A stretch of 64,000 bases of DNA from JAEZBP01 sp963832725 (GCA_963832725.1 CAWHVG010000001.1:992001-1056000), one strand, 5' to 3'; numbered from the stretch's first letter, positions 18,401-27,607 are shown. Notes: generated from the letters alone by a model not told the origin. Made by a program: numbers and translations.

Positions 18401-18576
18401 TCGACGATCCCTTCGGCCTGGGCGACGACGACGACCTGCTCGACGCCGAGCCCACCCACATCTCCCCGATGCCGGTGCGGCCTTTCGTGCAAGACACCCT
18501 GCGGGCGCTGCGCGAGCGCGACTTCGCGGCCCTGGAGGACTCGCTGCAGCGCGCCGTCGCCGGCGGGAGCGATTGA
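15418..18576 (+). CDS. Multidomain protein: degenerate cyclase-like and P-loop domains plus heptapeptide linker
   Basis: A 1,052-aa protein from GTG 15418. Residues 1-150 resemble a class III nucleotide cyclase fold: 'KMAVGFGAALGEIEE' and 'GEAVERAQLLANRARGGEL' recall the cyclase 'N-x-AAR' helix region, but catalytic metal residues are not obvious. Residues 175-500 look like a STAND/AAA-type ATPase with a P-loop 'RGPVGAGATEL' that lacks the Walker A lysine. Low-complexity sequence follows, with about 34 heptapeptides of type GAKPPAI (residues 636-873), then an acidic segment ('DDPFGLGDDDDLLDAE') and 'FVQDTLRALRERDFAAL'. A TGA then stops the frame, but a TPR-like protein continues in the same frame 16 bp later. 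It is probably a signalling relic or scaffold. Confidence 0.6.
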   Translation: MTERLILWHRWFPPKQEDSRHRAQIAAWQRSVSARFVVAGGDVLGTIGGSVAAAFDPAELMDVVEVALDLLDEADDAKMAVGFGAALGEIEEHEGACVGEAVERAQLLANRARGGELIVDPKTRAAAAADLLFGRRVAAGGNSVDRVHTRRTASAEGIGELSSPVLPPVIDALRSQIERALQEKTTRTFVLRGPVGAGATELVSALDRALSPGRVLRIGASPGGVVPLASLRLALTRRVGTPAQVEKALGPSAGPLLARVAAGELIAPSLLAPALAELVRQSGERPWVVLSPLSLVDGATLAALLEARASGADFVLFARFPLESPLPRPLVDLDEPVVEHTLPPLKTADARVVAEAILGDATGDDVARRVAVLGGDTVLGVVEAARTLIATGDLVHDGERFVWRREPRHGAHAIGTEELLTERLELLADDARRLLEALCVIPDGSPRELLGEVAALDGVDARAFERGLSALAREALATGERYPRPASSLLRWRMLNLIPPARFTELHRFVSEVLRRREATEPPLRAELGYYLLEGGLDAEARPELSAAVEALVSTGYERAARQLSGWLGQRDDTLAQDANSGARATPPPPRGEFSDEPPPSSEHFLGELLDDASEERMQRVPPPRGPVPRAGAATDAKPPATGANPAATTEKPPATAENPAATAEKPAASAEKPAATGAKPAATGAKPPAIGAKPAATGAKPPAIGAKPPAIGAKPPAIGAKPPAIGAKPPAIGAKPAAIGAKPPAIGAEPPPIGAKPPAIGAKPAAIGAKPAAIGAKPPAIGAKPPAIGAKPPAIGAKPPAIGAKPAAIGAKPPAIGAEPAAIGAKPPAIGAKPPAIGAKPPAIGAEPPAIGAEPPAIGAKPPATGAKPLATGTQPPEVRGRAGGTGARLRDPSNTGPAEAVTASPPASARPLPETAPATATSSSSATSSSPASAPRAANARPPSGGAAHDTEPPPPRAGSPLRAWPRSTTRSTISLSGPDEATLLGAEVDALLDDPFGLGDDDDLLDAEPTHISPMPVRPFVQDTLRALRERDFAALEDSLQRAVAGGSD
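17323..18036. repeat. About 34 tandem 21-bp coding repeats (GAKPPAI heptapeptide)
   Basis: The 21-bp unit ggtgcaaagcccccggcgat plus c is repeated head to tail. The first six units are diverged (AENPAAT, AEKPAAS forms). The centre is nearly perfect, with variants GAKPAAI and GAEPPAI. All units keep the frame. Because 21 is a multiple of three, open frames also run through the array in other phases and on the minus strand; these are by-products. Confidence 0.95.
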
Positions 18577-18591
18577 GGCGCCGTCGGCAGG

Positions 18592-18897
18592 ATGCGGGCC
18601 GTGGCCGAGCTCGCCCGCGGCGACCTGGAGGCCGCGCGGCGGCGACTTCGCGAGGCGCGGACCGAGAGTCGGGGCGACGCCACGACCGACGCGCGCTACC
18701 ACCTCGCCGAGGCGCTGCTCGAGCTCCGAGACGGCGACCCCTTGATGGGCATCCGAGCCGGGCTGGCCGCGCTCGCGTGCTCGCGCCGGCGGGAGGACGC
18801 GCGCGGAGAGCACGCCGCGCTTCACACGCTGGCCGCGTGCTATCGGGCCCTCGGACACGAAGCGCAAGCCCTCCGACTCGAATCGCGATCTCGTTGA
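18592..18897 (+). CDS. TPR-like fragment in frame with the preceding gene
   Basis: A 101-aa frame, 'MRAVAELARGDLEAARRRL' to 'EAQALRLESRSR', made of two or three TPR-type helix pairs ('ALHTLAACYRALGHEAQAL'). It is in exactly the same frame as the large protein that ends at the TGA at 18574-18576, and the five codons between them are also sense codons. The upstream protein ends in a half-finished helical repeat ('LEDSLQRAVAGGSD'), so this is most likely its true C-terminus behind a premature stop. There is no ribosome site before the ATG at 18592. Confidence 0.5.
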   Translation: MRAVAELARGDLEAARRRLREARTESRGDATTDARYHLAEALLELRDGDPLMGIRAGLAALACSRRREDARGEHAALHTLAACYRALGHEAQALRLESRSR

Positions 18898-19214
18898 CCC
18901 GCACACCCGTCGGGCGGCGGCACAACGCTTGAACAACCCGTGCCCTCCCGTTATCGTGGGCTGGTTCCGTCGGCCTCTCTGCCGGCGGTCGGTTTCCGGG
19001 ACGCCCACTCCCCGCTGGCTTCGCCGCCGGGGCCCGTCCTCGCCGCACATGCGGCGTCACCGACGATCGCGAACTTCGGCAACCCCGTACACGCGACGAT
19101 CGGCAGGCGCTTCGTGTGCAGCCGGGGTCGGAGAGGGCGGCTTCGTGGCCTCGCGCGGTCCGAAAGACGCGCGGGAGAGCCGCGGGCGTCCCCTTTGTCA
19201 CACGAGGAGGATCG
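18898..19214. other. Non-coding stretch before kamA-like gene
   Basis: No convincing frame, RNA gene or repeat seen in these 317 bp. The 3' end carries the gaggagg ribosome site of the next gene. It presumably holds that gene's promoter, but no clear -35/-10 pair stands out. Confidence 0.5.
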
Positions 19215-20603
19215 ATGCTCGGGAGTGCCCCGGAAGGTCGCAAGCTCAAGGTCTACGGGTTCAATCAGATCGACCGCATCCCGCAGCTCGAGAGGCTCTC
19301 GGGCGAGCAGCGGATCGCGATGAAGGCGGTCGCCGCCGTCCTTCCTTTCCGGGTCAACGAGTACGTCCTCGAAGAGCTGATCGATTGGGATCGCATCCCC
19401 GACGATCCCATGTTCCAGCTCACCTTCCCGCAGCGCGGGATGCTCGCCGAAGAGGACTTCGCGACGATGGCCGAGCTGGTGCGCGCGGACGCGCCGGCGG
19501 CCGAGATCAAGGCGGCCGCGCGCGCCATCCAGATGCGGCTGAACCCGCATCCCGCGGGCCAGCTCGCGCACAACGTCCCCCGCGAAGGCGGCGACACGAT
19601 GAAGGGGATGCAGCACAAGTATCGCGAGACGCTGCTCTTCTTCCCAACGCAGGGCCAGACCTGCCACACGTACTGCACCTACTGCTTCCGCTGGGCGCAG
19701 TTCGTCGGCCTCGACGACATGAAGCTCGCGAACAAGGAGCCGGAGATGCTCGCGCGCTACGTCCGCGCGCACCCGGAGATCACGAGCATCCTCTTCACCG
19801 GCGGCGACCCGATGGTGATGAAGACGAAGGTCTTCCGCCGCTACGTGGAGCCTTTGCTCGAGATCGAGCACGTCCAGAGCATCCGCATCGGCACCAAGAG
19901 CCTCGCCTACTGGCCGCAGCGTTTCGTCACCGACGACGACGCGGACGAGCTGATGGCGCTCTTCGATCAGGTGCTCGCGGCCGACAAGCACGTCGCCCTG
20001 ATGGGCCACTTCAGCCACCACCGCGAGCTCGAGACGAAGATGGCCGAGCGGGCCATGGCGCGCCTTCAGCGGAGCGGCGTGGTCGTGCGGACGCAGGCCC
20101 CGCTGATCCGGCACGTGAACGACGACCCGCGGGTGTGGAATCGGATGTGGCGCCGGCAGCTCCGCCTGGGCGCGGTGCCCTACTACATGTTCGTGGAGCG
20201 CGACACGGGCCCGAAGCAGTACTTCGAGGTCCCGCTGGCGCGCGCGCTCGAGATCTTCGAGGGCGCCTACCGCTACATCTCGGGTCTCGGGCGAACGGTG
20301 CGCGGCCCCAGCATGAGCTGCACGCCGGGCAAGGTGCTGGTCGACGGCGTAGCGGAGGTCGCTGGAGAGAAGGTCTTCGTGCTGAAGATGCTGCAGGGGC
20401 GCGACCCCGAGTGGGTGAACAAGCCCTTCTTCGCGCGCTTCGATCCCGAGGCGACCTGGATCGACCAGCTCCGCCCGGCCTTTGGCGCGAGCGAGTTCTT
20501 CTGGGAGCCCAAGCTGCGCGAGCTCCTGGCCAAGCAGCGCGCCCAGAAGGTCCGCGAAGAGCGCGTCCACCTGACCACGCTCGAGCCGCTCGACGCCGAA
20601 TGA
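19215..20603 (+). CDS. KamA-family radical SAM protein (lysine 2,3-aminomutase-like)
   Basis: A 462-aa radical SAM enzyme with PLP. Lysine 2,3-aminomutases interconvert L-alpha- and L-beta-lysine. The 4Fe-4S triad is Cys150, Cys154 and Cys157 in 'CHTYCTYCFRW', the SAM-site strand 'ILFTGGDPMVM' follows, and 'MSCTPGKVLVDG' near the C-terminus probably holds the PLP lysine. The protein is longer at the N-terminus and diverges from clostridial KamA (the PLP lysine loop is not 'GGGGK'). It may therefore act on another amino acid or a protein-bound residue. The ATG at 19215 is preceded by gaggagg 4 bp away. A strong hairpin follows the stop. Confidence 0.8.
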   Translation: MLGSAPEGRKLKVYGFNQIDRIPQLERLSGEQRIAMKAVAAVLPFRVNEYVLEELIDWDRIPDDPMFQLTFPQRGMLAEEDFATMAELVRADAPAAEIKAAARAIQMRLNPHPAGQLAHNVPREGGDTMKGMQHKYRETLLFFPTQGQTCHTYCTYCFRWAQFVGLDDMKLANKEPEMLARYVRAHPEITSILFTGGDPMVMKTKVFRRYVEPLLEIEHVQSIRIGTKSLAYWPQRFVTDDDADELMALFDQVLAADKHVALMGHFSHHRELETKMAERAMARLQRSGVVVRTQAPLIRHVNDDPRVWNRMWRRQLRLGAVPYYMFVERDTGPKQYFEVPLARALEIFEGAYRYISGLGRTVRGPSMSCTPGKVLVDGVAEVAGEKVFVLKMLQGRDPEWVNKPFFARFDPEATWIDQLRPAFGASEFFWEPKLRELLAKQRAQKVREERVHLTTLEPLDAE

Positions 20604-21550
20604 GGGTTCGAGCCGCCGCTCCTCCCGGGCGGCGGCTCCTCTTCCTCGTCCGCGCGCAGACCTCTTCGGCGCGTCCGCTTCGGGCGTCGACTCGTGCTCG
20701 GCGAGAGCCCGGGTGACCGGCGCCGGGGGTCGCTCTCTCGCGCGAGCGAGGCGTCCTCCGGGCGGACGACGTCGCAGACGAGCAGCGCGTCGTCGAGCGC
20801 GTAGAGCCCGCGCGACCCCAAGCTCAGGTAAGGCGCCCGCGCGATCCGGCGCACCGACAGCCCCAGCGGCTCGAGCGTGCCCTCCACGAGATCCACGAGC
20901 GCCGCCTCCCAGCTGGCGCCCTGCCCCGTCACCGGCTCGTCCGGATCGACGGTCCGCGGGCCGACGTCGACGTGCGCTCGCACCGGCAGAGGCACCGCCA
21001 CCACGAGCACGCCGCCGGGCGCCAGACAGCCCGCCGCCGCACGGAGCAGCGAGCGAGGACGCTCGGAGCGGTCGATCACGTTGAGGAGCGACACCACGTC
21101 GAAGGGCCTCGCGTCGGGGAGCGGCGCCCGCGCCAGATCGACGCGATGGCAGACGAAGCCGCGCCGCCCGAGCCGCCGCGCCATCGGCCCCGAGGTCTCC
21201 GTCACCACGAGCTCGTCGAAGAGCGCGCGGGCGCACTCGGTCACGTCCCCGGAGCCGGCGCCCACGTCGAGCAAGCGCCCTCCTCGCGCGCCGATCAACG
21301 CTTCCCACGAGCGCTCGCCGAGGAGCGCCATCGGATGGGTCCCGAGCAGCCCGTCCGCGTCGAAGTCGCTGACGACTCGGCGCAAGAGCCGATGCGCGCG
21401 CTCCCGTACGGCGCCGTGGCGCGGGAGCGCGCGGCCCTCGGCGAAGGCCTCCACCCACGGATCCGGCGGCAGCGGCTCGAAGCGCGATCGCAGCCGCGCG
21501 GGGAGCGCGTCGAGCCGGCAGCCGCGCTCGAAGCGCGCCTCGTCCGCCAT
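20273..21550 (-). CDS. DREV/METTL9-like methyltransferase with antisense-overlapping tail
   Basis: SAM-dependent methyltransferase of the DREV (METTL9) family. Animal METTL9 is a protein histidine N1-methyltransferase. Seen are SAM motif I 'LLDVGAGSGDVT' (about 93-104), 'VVTETSGPMARRLGRRGF' and the family-specific 'VVSLLNVIDRSERP' (compare LLDRC in METTL9). 'APGGVLVVAVPLPVRAHV', 'GQGASWEAALVDL' and the closing 'YALDDALLVCDVVRP' (about 250-264) follow. The domain ends near 20760, but no minus-strand stop occurs in any frame until far inside kamA. The frame therefore runs on 165 residues, the last 330 bp antisense to kamA. The true C-terminus is uncertain. The ATG at 21550 overlaps the DUF99 stop by 1 bp. 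Confidence 0.75.
   Translation of the reverse strand: MADEARFERGCRLDALPARLRSRFEPLPPDPWVEAFAEGRALPRHGAVRERAHRLLRRVVSDFDADGLLGTHPMALLGERSWEALIGARGGRLLDVGAGSGDVTECARALFDELVVTETSGPMARRLGRRGFVCHRVDLARAPLPDARPFDVVSLLNVIDRSERPRSLLRAAAGCLAPGGVLVVAVPLPVRAHVDVGPRTVDPDEPVTGQGASWEAALVDLVEGTLEPLGLSVRRIARAPYLSLGSRGLYALDDALLVCDVVRPEDASLARESDPRRRSPGLSPSTSRRPKRTRRRGLRADEEEEPPPGRSGGSNPHSASSGSSVVRWTRSSRTFWARCLARSSRSLGSQKNSLAPKAGRSWSIQVASGSKRAKKGLFTHSGSRPCSIFSTKTFSPATSATPSTSTLPGVQLMLGPRTVRPRPEM
20610..20638. terminator. GC hairpin after the kamA-like gene
   Basis: A perfect 10-bp stem (gagccgccgc / gcggcggctc) with a 9-nt loop starts 7 bp after the stop codon and is followed by the pyrimidine-rich ctcttcctcgt. 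It lacks a true U-run. It may also slow transcription of the convergent methyltransferase gene. Confidence 0.6.
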
Positions 21551-22116
21551 CACGCGCCCCCGTGGCTCACGCCGCGGACCAGCGCGCCGGCGATGATGTG
21601 CGCCAAGCGGAGTGGCTCCGGGATCCAGCCTTGCACCCGCGTCTCGCGCAAGAGGCGCGCGGCCGCGGAAGACGTGATCCCGGCCCGCTGGACCCAGACG
21701 CCTTCGAGCGGCTCCATCGGCCCGGCCTCTTCGATCAAGCGCCACTTGCGCGCGCCGCCGGGCACCCGCGTCTTCAGCGCGCGCTCGATGGCCGCGAGGT
21801 TCGGCTCCTTGCGCGCCACCACGAGCACCGGCAGGCCGAGCGTGCCGTGGAGCCGCGCGAGGTCGACGACGTTGAAGCCGGCCAGCGCGATCCCGTTCAT
21901 CATCACGACCTGGACGTGCTCGCGAAAGGGCGAGCGACGGATCATGGCGGCCACGCGGTCGGTGGAGTTGGCACCGTCGCGCCGGACCCGGTCCACCACC
22001 ACGCCGTCGAGCCGGACGCGCGTCGTCACCACGCCGACAATCGGTACGTCGCCGCGATGGGCGCGGACGAAGGGGCCGTCGTCGACGCCGATCGCGTTGG
22101 AGTAGCGGCGAGACAC
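21550..22116 (-). CDS. DUF99 family protein
   Basis: A 188-aa protein of the DUF99/UPF0215 family, best known from archaea and linked there to nucleic-acid metabolism. The start 'SRRYSNAIGVDDGPF' and the following 'DVPIVGVVTTRVRLDGVVV' form the usual N-terminus, and 'VQVVMMNGIALAGFNVVDL' with 'LPVLVVARKEPNLAAIERA' are the conserved core. I chose the GTG at 22116 because it sits directly before this core. The stop overlaps the ATG of the METTL9-like gene (TGATG), so the two are translationally coupled. Biochemical role unknown here. Confidence 0.78.
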   Translation of the reverse strand: MSRRYSNAIGVDDGPFVRAHRGDVPIVGVVTTRVRLDGVVVDRVRRDGANSTDRVAAMIRRSPFREHVQVVMMNGIALAGFNVVDLARLHGTLGLPVLVVARKEPNLAAIERALKTRVPGGARKWRLIEEAGPMEPLEGVWVQRAGITSSAAARLLRETRVQGWIPEPLRLAHIIAGALVRGVSHGGA

Positions 22117-22397
22117 GCCGCCTGGTGTAGCAGCCCGCGGGCCTTCCTCGCTCGTCCCCCGCGCCCGAAGGGCAGACCGAGCAGTCCGTCGAAGAACTTC
22201 GCGACCGGGCTTTCGGGCGTGACGGCCCGTCGGTCCGAGCGACATCCGGCGCTCCGAGATCTTGCGTGCGCCGTGCTGCAAGCGCGCGCGAGCTCGCGTC
22301 GATGGGCCACCGGGCTCGTCTCCGCGACGCGGACCCACCGCAGCGGACCGACCGCATTCGCTGCGCCCCGAAGCGTTCGCCGTGGCATGCTCTCGCC

Positions 22398-23255
22398 ATG
22401 ACCACGCGGGGAAAGCGGACCGGAACGGAGAGGCGCACCAGCGCGGAGAAGACGCGCCGTGGCTCGAAGGCGAAGTCGACTCGCAAGCCAGCCGGCGCGA
22501 GCGCCGAGGCCGAGACGAGCGGCGCCGAGACGAGCGGCGCGCCGGCGCAGCCCCCGCCGGGGCTGACGCCCGTGGTCGCGCGGCCGCGTCGCTCGGAGCG
22601 CGCTCCCATCGAAGATCGGATGACCGAGATCGACCAGGTGTGCGTCGCCTGGGCCGACATCGTCGCCGAACGCATGGCGGCCGACCAGACCTTCACCGAG
22701 CTGGTCGAGCAGCTCGGGCATGCCTCGCGGGACCTGCGCGGGCTCTTCCTCTGGGACGCGCTCCAGGCCGCCGAAGCGCACCTGGCGATGATCAACGACG
22801 TGCTGGCCCGACACATCGTGGACCGGCGCGCCGACCCGCTCGACATCCAGCGGGAGCTGCGCGAGCGGCGCTGCCGGGTCGCCGCGGTGTACGCCGTCAA
22901 CGCCTTCTTGGCGGTCCTCAACCAGATGAAGCCGGAGAAGCCGAAGTGGCTAGCGCTCGACGACCTCGACCCGCGCTTCGCCGTGCTCGCCCTCGCCCAC
23001 CAGACCATCGGCTACGCGCTCGAGGCGCTCCGCGTGGAGTCGCCGCCGGACGTGACCGAGCAGATCCTGCAAGCGACGCAGGACGAGACCGTCTGGGTGT
23101 GGCGGCGGATGCCCGAGCCGGGCACCGAGACGCTCGCCGCCTGCGCGGCGGCGGCGGCGTTCTTCCGCGCGCTCGGCGCCGAGACCCTCACCACCACCGA
23201 CGAAGTGGCGGCCCTCTACGCCGCGCACGGGCAGTCGCGCCAGCCGGCCCACTGA
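22398..23255 (+). CDS. Unknown helical protein with basic disordered N-terminus
   Basis: A 285-aa protein I do not recognise. Residues 1-75 are Lys/Arg/Ser/Ala-rich and probably disordered ('GKRTGTERRTSAEKTRRG', 'ETSGAETSGAPAQPPP'). Residues 78-280 are a compact mostly helical domain ('LGHASRDLRGLFLWDALQ', 'VAAVYAVNAFLAVLNQM', 'AVLALAHQTIGYALEALRV'). No membrane segment or catalytic motif is visible. The basic tail could bind nucleic acid or an acidic partner. It is divergent from the DUF99 operon, with 281 bp between them. Confidence 0.65.
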   Translation: MTTRGKRTGTERRTSAEKTRRGSKAKSTRKPAGASAEAETSGAETSGAPAQPPPGLTPVVARPRRSERAPIEDRMTEIDQVCVAWADIVAERMAADQTFTELVEQLGHASRDLRGLFLWDALQAAEAHLAMINDVLARHIVDRRADPLDIQRELRERRCRVAAVYAVNAFLAVLNQMKPEKPKWLALDDLDPRFAVLALAHQTIGYALEALRVESPPDVTEQILQATQDETVWVWRRMPEPGTETLAACAAAAAFFRALGAETLTTTDEVAALYAAHGQSRQPAH

Positions 23256-23473
23256 GGCTCTCGTTCGCACGCCCTCTGCCGAAGCGGAGCATCCCCCTCG
23301 CGACGTCGAGCGCGAACACGAGACCGAGCTGCGACCCGCTTCGCCGAAGCACACGCGTTCTCGATCCTGCGCGCCAACTCGACCGCCGCGCGGAGCGAAC
23401 CGGGTCTGCGCTTCCACGGCTTCATGGAGCAAACCGCGAGTCACCGAGGGGCTCGGCCCGCCGAGAAGGGGAC

Positions 23474-24997
23474 TCAGGTGTCGGTTCCGCTGCTGCGCCC
23501 GTTCGCCAGCTTCTGCGCCGGCACGTCGGGTCGGTCGTCGCTGACCAGCGGCGAGAAGAAGTTGTCCTTCTTGATGTACTCGTCGACGCGGAACGCGAAC
23601 TTGTAGCTCGGCGCCGCGCGCTGGTTGCAGTCGGTCCGCTCGCAGAAGCGGCAGGTGGTCCCGACCGGCACGCACATCCGCTGCGGATCGACGAAGGGCA
23701 CGTCGTCGGCGTAGGCGAGGTGCTTGGCGTGGTCGGCGTGGGTGCCGAGCCCGATGGCGTAGACGGTGCCGCGCGCGAGCGAGCCGTGCTCGGTCTCGGC
23801 CTGCACCCGCGCGAAGCAGAAGAAGCGCGAGCCGTCCGGGAACTCCGAGTACTGCTTGTAGATCGCGTGCGGCGTGAGGAACGCCTCGTGAACCGCCCAC
23901 TTCGGACACGAGCCGGTGCCGTGCGGGAACTTCAGCCCCGTCGCCGAGTAGCGCTTGCTGATGTTGCCGGCGACGTCGACCCGCAGGAAGTGGAAGGGCA
24001 CGCCGCGCCGCTTGGGATCGGAGAGGTTGCAGATGCGGTGCGCGACCGTCTCGTAGCTGGAGGCGAAGATGGCGCTGAGCCGATCCACGTCGTAGCGGGT
24101 CCGCGTGACCTGCTCGAAGAAGGGTCCGTAGGGGAGCAGGAGCGCGCCCGCGAGGTAGTTGGCCAGGTGGATCTTCACGAGCCGCGCCGTCTCCGAGTGC
24201 CGCGCGCGGCGGGCGCCGACAATCTCGCGATCGAGCCCCTCTTCGTCGATGAGCCGCAGCCCGATGGTGTGCGCGAGCTGGAACTTGCGGCGGTGCTCGG
24301 CCATGTCCGCGCTCAGGCGCAGCACACCGCGCGCGGGATCGAAGCGGCGGATCACCGAGCTGGTGGAGCTGCCGCCGACCAGGGTCACCTCGACGTCGAG
24401 TGCGTCTCGCAGCGCGCGCACCAGCTCGTCGCTCGTGGATCGCTCGCCGAGGGCGACCTCTCGCCGGAAGGCCTCCGCCCGCTCCTCGAGGCGCGGGAAG
24501 TAGTTGCCGTGGCTCTCCAGGAAGTCGGTGACTTCGTCGAAGGGGCTGTAGTCGAATGCCAGCTCGCCCCCGCGCTGCGCGTCGTCCCGCTCGCGGCGCG
24601 CCAGGTCCGCCAGCAGGTGATCGAGCTGCACGCGGGTGTTCTTGTAGAGGTTGAAGAGCGCGGTGATGGTGGTGGCGACCTTCGGCTCCGCGCCGAGGCT
24701 GGCCAGTTCGTCGCGGCTGAGGTTCAGCGTCTTCAAGAGCGGCTCGTCGAGAAGCCGCGCCAGCCCCTCGTCGACCCGCGGCTCGCCGAGACTGGCCATG
24801 AACTCCTCGACGCCGAGCCCGTAGATCTCCAGCGCCGAGAAGAGCAGAGGGAGCTGCACCGCGCGCTTGCCCTTCTCGATCAGGCTGAGATACGCCGCCG
24901 ACACGCCCAGCCGCCGCGCGACCTCGCCCTGCTGCAGGCCCCGCTCGAGGCGCAGCTCCCGAAGGCGCCGTCCGAAGTGCTCGTGGGTATCCTTCAT
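23474..24997 (-). CDS. ScfR/RamB-type XRE regulator with IrrE-like and DUF2083 domains
   Basis: A 507-aa transcription regulator. Residues 5-60 are a Cro/CI helix-turn-helix ('GLQQGEVARRLGVSAAYLS'). The middle carries the IrrE/ImmA-like domain ('RKFQLAHTIGLRLIDEE', 'LVKIHLANYLAGALLLPYGPF'); its HExxH zinc site is replaced by 'LAHTIG'. The end is the DUF2083 domain with a Cys cluster 'CRFCERTDCNQRAAP'. This architecture is that of RamB and PrpC, which control acetate, propionate or glyoxylate genes in response to short-chain acyl-CoA. The start at 24997 gives the family N-terminus. A palindrome 33 bp upstream suggests autoregulation. Confidence 0.85.
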   Translation of the reverse strand: MKDTHEHFGRRLRELRLERGLQQGEVARRLGVSAAYLSLIEKGKRAVQLPLLFSALEIYGLGVEEFMASLGEPRVDEGLARLLDEPLLKTLNLSRDELASLGAEPKVATTITALFNLYKNTRVQLDHLLADLARRERDDAQRGGELAFDYSPFDEVTDFLESHGNYFPRLEERAEAFRREVALGERSTSDELVRALRDALDVEVTLVGGSSTSSVIRRFDPARGVLRLSADMAEHRRKFQLAHTIGLRLIDEEGLDREIVGARRARHSETARLVKIHLANYLAGALLLPYGPFFEQVTRTRYDVDRLSAIFASSYETVAHRICNLSDPKRRGVPFHFLRVDVAGNISKRYSATGLKFPHGTGSCPKWAVHEAFLTPHAIYKQYSEFPDGSRFFCFARVQAETEHGSLARGTVYAIGLGTHADHAKHLAYADDVPFVDPQRMCVPVGTTCRFCERTDCNQRAAPSYKFAFRVDEYIKKDNFFSPLVSDDRPDVPAQKLANGRSSGTDT

Positions 24998-25029
24998 CGG
25001 CTCTGACCCTGCGGCCCTCGCGAGGGAGA

Positions 25030-25041
25030 CGTTTGTAAACG
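25030..25041. promoter_or_regulatory. Palindrome CGTTTGTAAACG, probable operator
   Basis: Five-bp arms CGTTT/AAACG with a GT centre, AT-rich in a GC-rich setting, 33 bp upstream of the ScfR-type regulator start. It resembles the TTTGC/GCAAA-type sites bound by related XRE regulators. Autorepression is an inference from position. Confidence 0.45.
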
Positions 25042-25336
25042 AGATAAAAGCACCGAACCTGCGAGAGGCTGCGATTCTCTCGCCTCGAATCGCCAGCCGC
25101 TCGCCCGAGTCGGCTGCGAGCACGCCGTGGCCTGTCAAGTCGTAAAACGGAACGGAGCCCTTGTCGAGGCCCGCCTCGGACCTGAATAGCGTCGGCTCTT
25201 TACGGCACCGGGTGAGGGCCCTAGAGTGGCGGCCCGCACAGCGGGAGGGCACCGAGGCGAACCCGGGCCAATCGATCAAGCCAAGGGCCGCGAACGCGTC
25301 GGAGGACGTGGCGACGCGGCGGGAGGAAACGACATC

Positions 25337-25918
25337 ATGGCATTCACCCTACCCGAGCTCCCGTACTCGAAGGACGCACTCCAGCCGCACATCTCGGCGG
25401 AGACCCTCGAGTACCACTACGGAAAGCACCACGCAGGCTACGTGACCAAGCTCAACGCCGCGGTCGAGAAGGACCCGTCGCTGGGCGGCAAGAGCCTCGA
25501 GGACATCATCACGACGGCCAAGGGCGGCGTGTTCAACAACGCGGCGCAGGTGTGGAACCACACCTTCTACTGGCAGAGCATGAGCCCGAACGGCGGCGGC
25601 GAGCCCACGGGCGCGATCGCCGACGCCATCAAGAAGAGCTTCGGCTCGTTCTCGGACTTCAAGACGAAGTTCAGCGCCGTCGCCGGCGGCCACTTCGGCT
25701 CCGGCTGGGGCTGGCTGGTCAAGGACGGCGACAAGCTCGAGATCATCGACCTGCACGACGCGGGCAACCCGCTCACGCAGAACAAGAAGCCGATCCTCAC
25801 CTGCGACGTGTGGGAGCACGCCTACTACGTCGACTATCGGAACGCGCGCCCGAAGTACATCGAGGCGTGGTGGAACCTCATCAACTGGGACCACGCGAAC
25901 AAGCAGCTCGCGGGCTGA
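25337..25918 (+). CDS. sodB: Superoxide dismutase, Fe type
   Basis: Dismutates superoxide to O2 and H2O2. The 193-aa length is normal for FeSOD. Metal ligands are His27 ('EYHYGKHH'), His75 ('VWNHTFYW'), Asp157 and His161 ('DVWEHAYYVDY'). The outer-sphere Gln71 in 'FNNAAQVWNH' and the 'GGHFGSGWGWL' segment point to iron rather than manganese. No signal peptide, so cytoplasmic. The ATG at 25337 is preceded by gggaggaaac. It is divergent from the ScfR-type regulator with 340 bp between them, and a strong hairpin follows the stop. Confidence 0.95.
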   Translation: MAFTLPELPYSKDALQPHISAETLEYHYGKHHAGYVTKLNAAVEKDPSLGGKSLEDIITTAKGGVFNNAAQVWNHTFYWQSMSPNGGGEPTGAIADAIKKSFGSFSDFKTKFSAVAGGHFGSGWGWLVKDGDKLEIIDLHDAGNPLTQNKKPILTCDVWEHAYYVDYRNARPKYIEAWWNLINWDHANKQLAG

Positions 25919-25947
25919 TCCTCGGATCCGTTTTCGAGCATTCACGG

Positions 25948-25974
25948 CGGGGAGGGCGCGCGGCGCTCTCCCCG
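25948..25974. terminator. Hairpin after sodB
   Basis: A 12-bp stem with one mismatch (cggggagggcgc / gcgctctccccg) and a 3-nt loop, 30 bp after the sodB stop, then tctcgcgtttcc. A plausible intrinsic terminator with a weak T-tract. Confidence 0.6.
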
Positions 25975-26063
25975 TCTCGCGTTTCCGTCCTACGACGCGC
26001 CCGCGAGGTCGTCTTCGGCCCGCGATTGCCGCCGGCGATGCGCTGAGGCATGTTCGCCGGCCC

Positions 26064-27600
<1,537 letters not shown>

Positions 27601-27607
27601 GCGCGCG

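Noticed and set aside
17085..18683. Minus-strand frame encoding 'APIAGGF' repeats
   Set aside because: A by-product of the 21-bp repeat, which keeps every phase open. The plus-strand gene continues with domain-like sequence outside the repeat; this frame does not.
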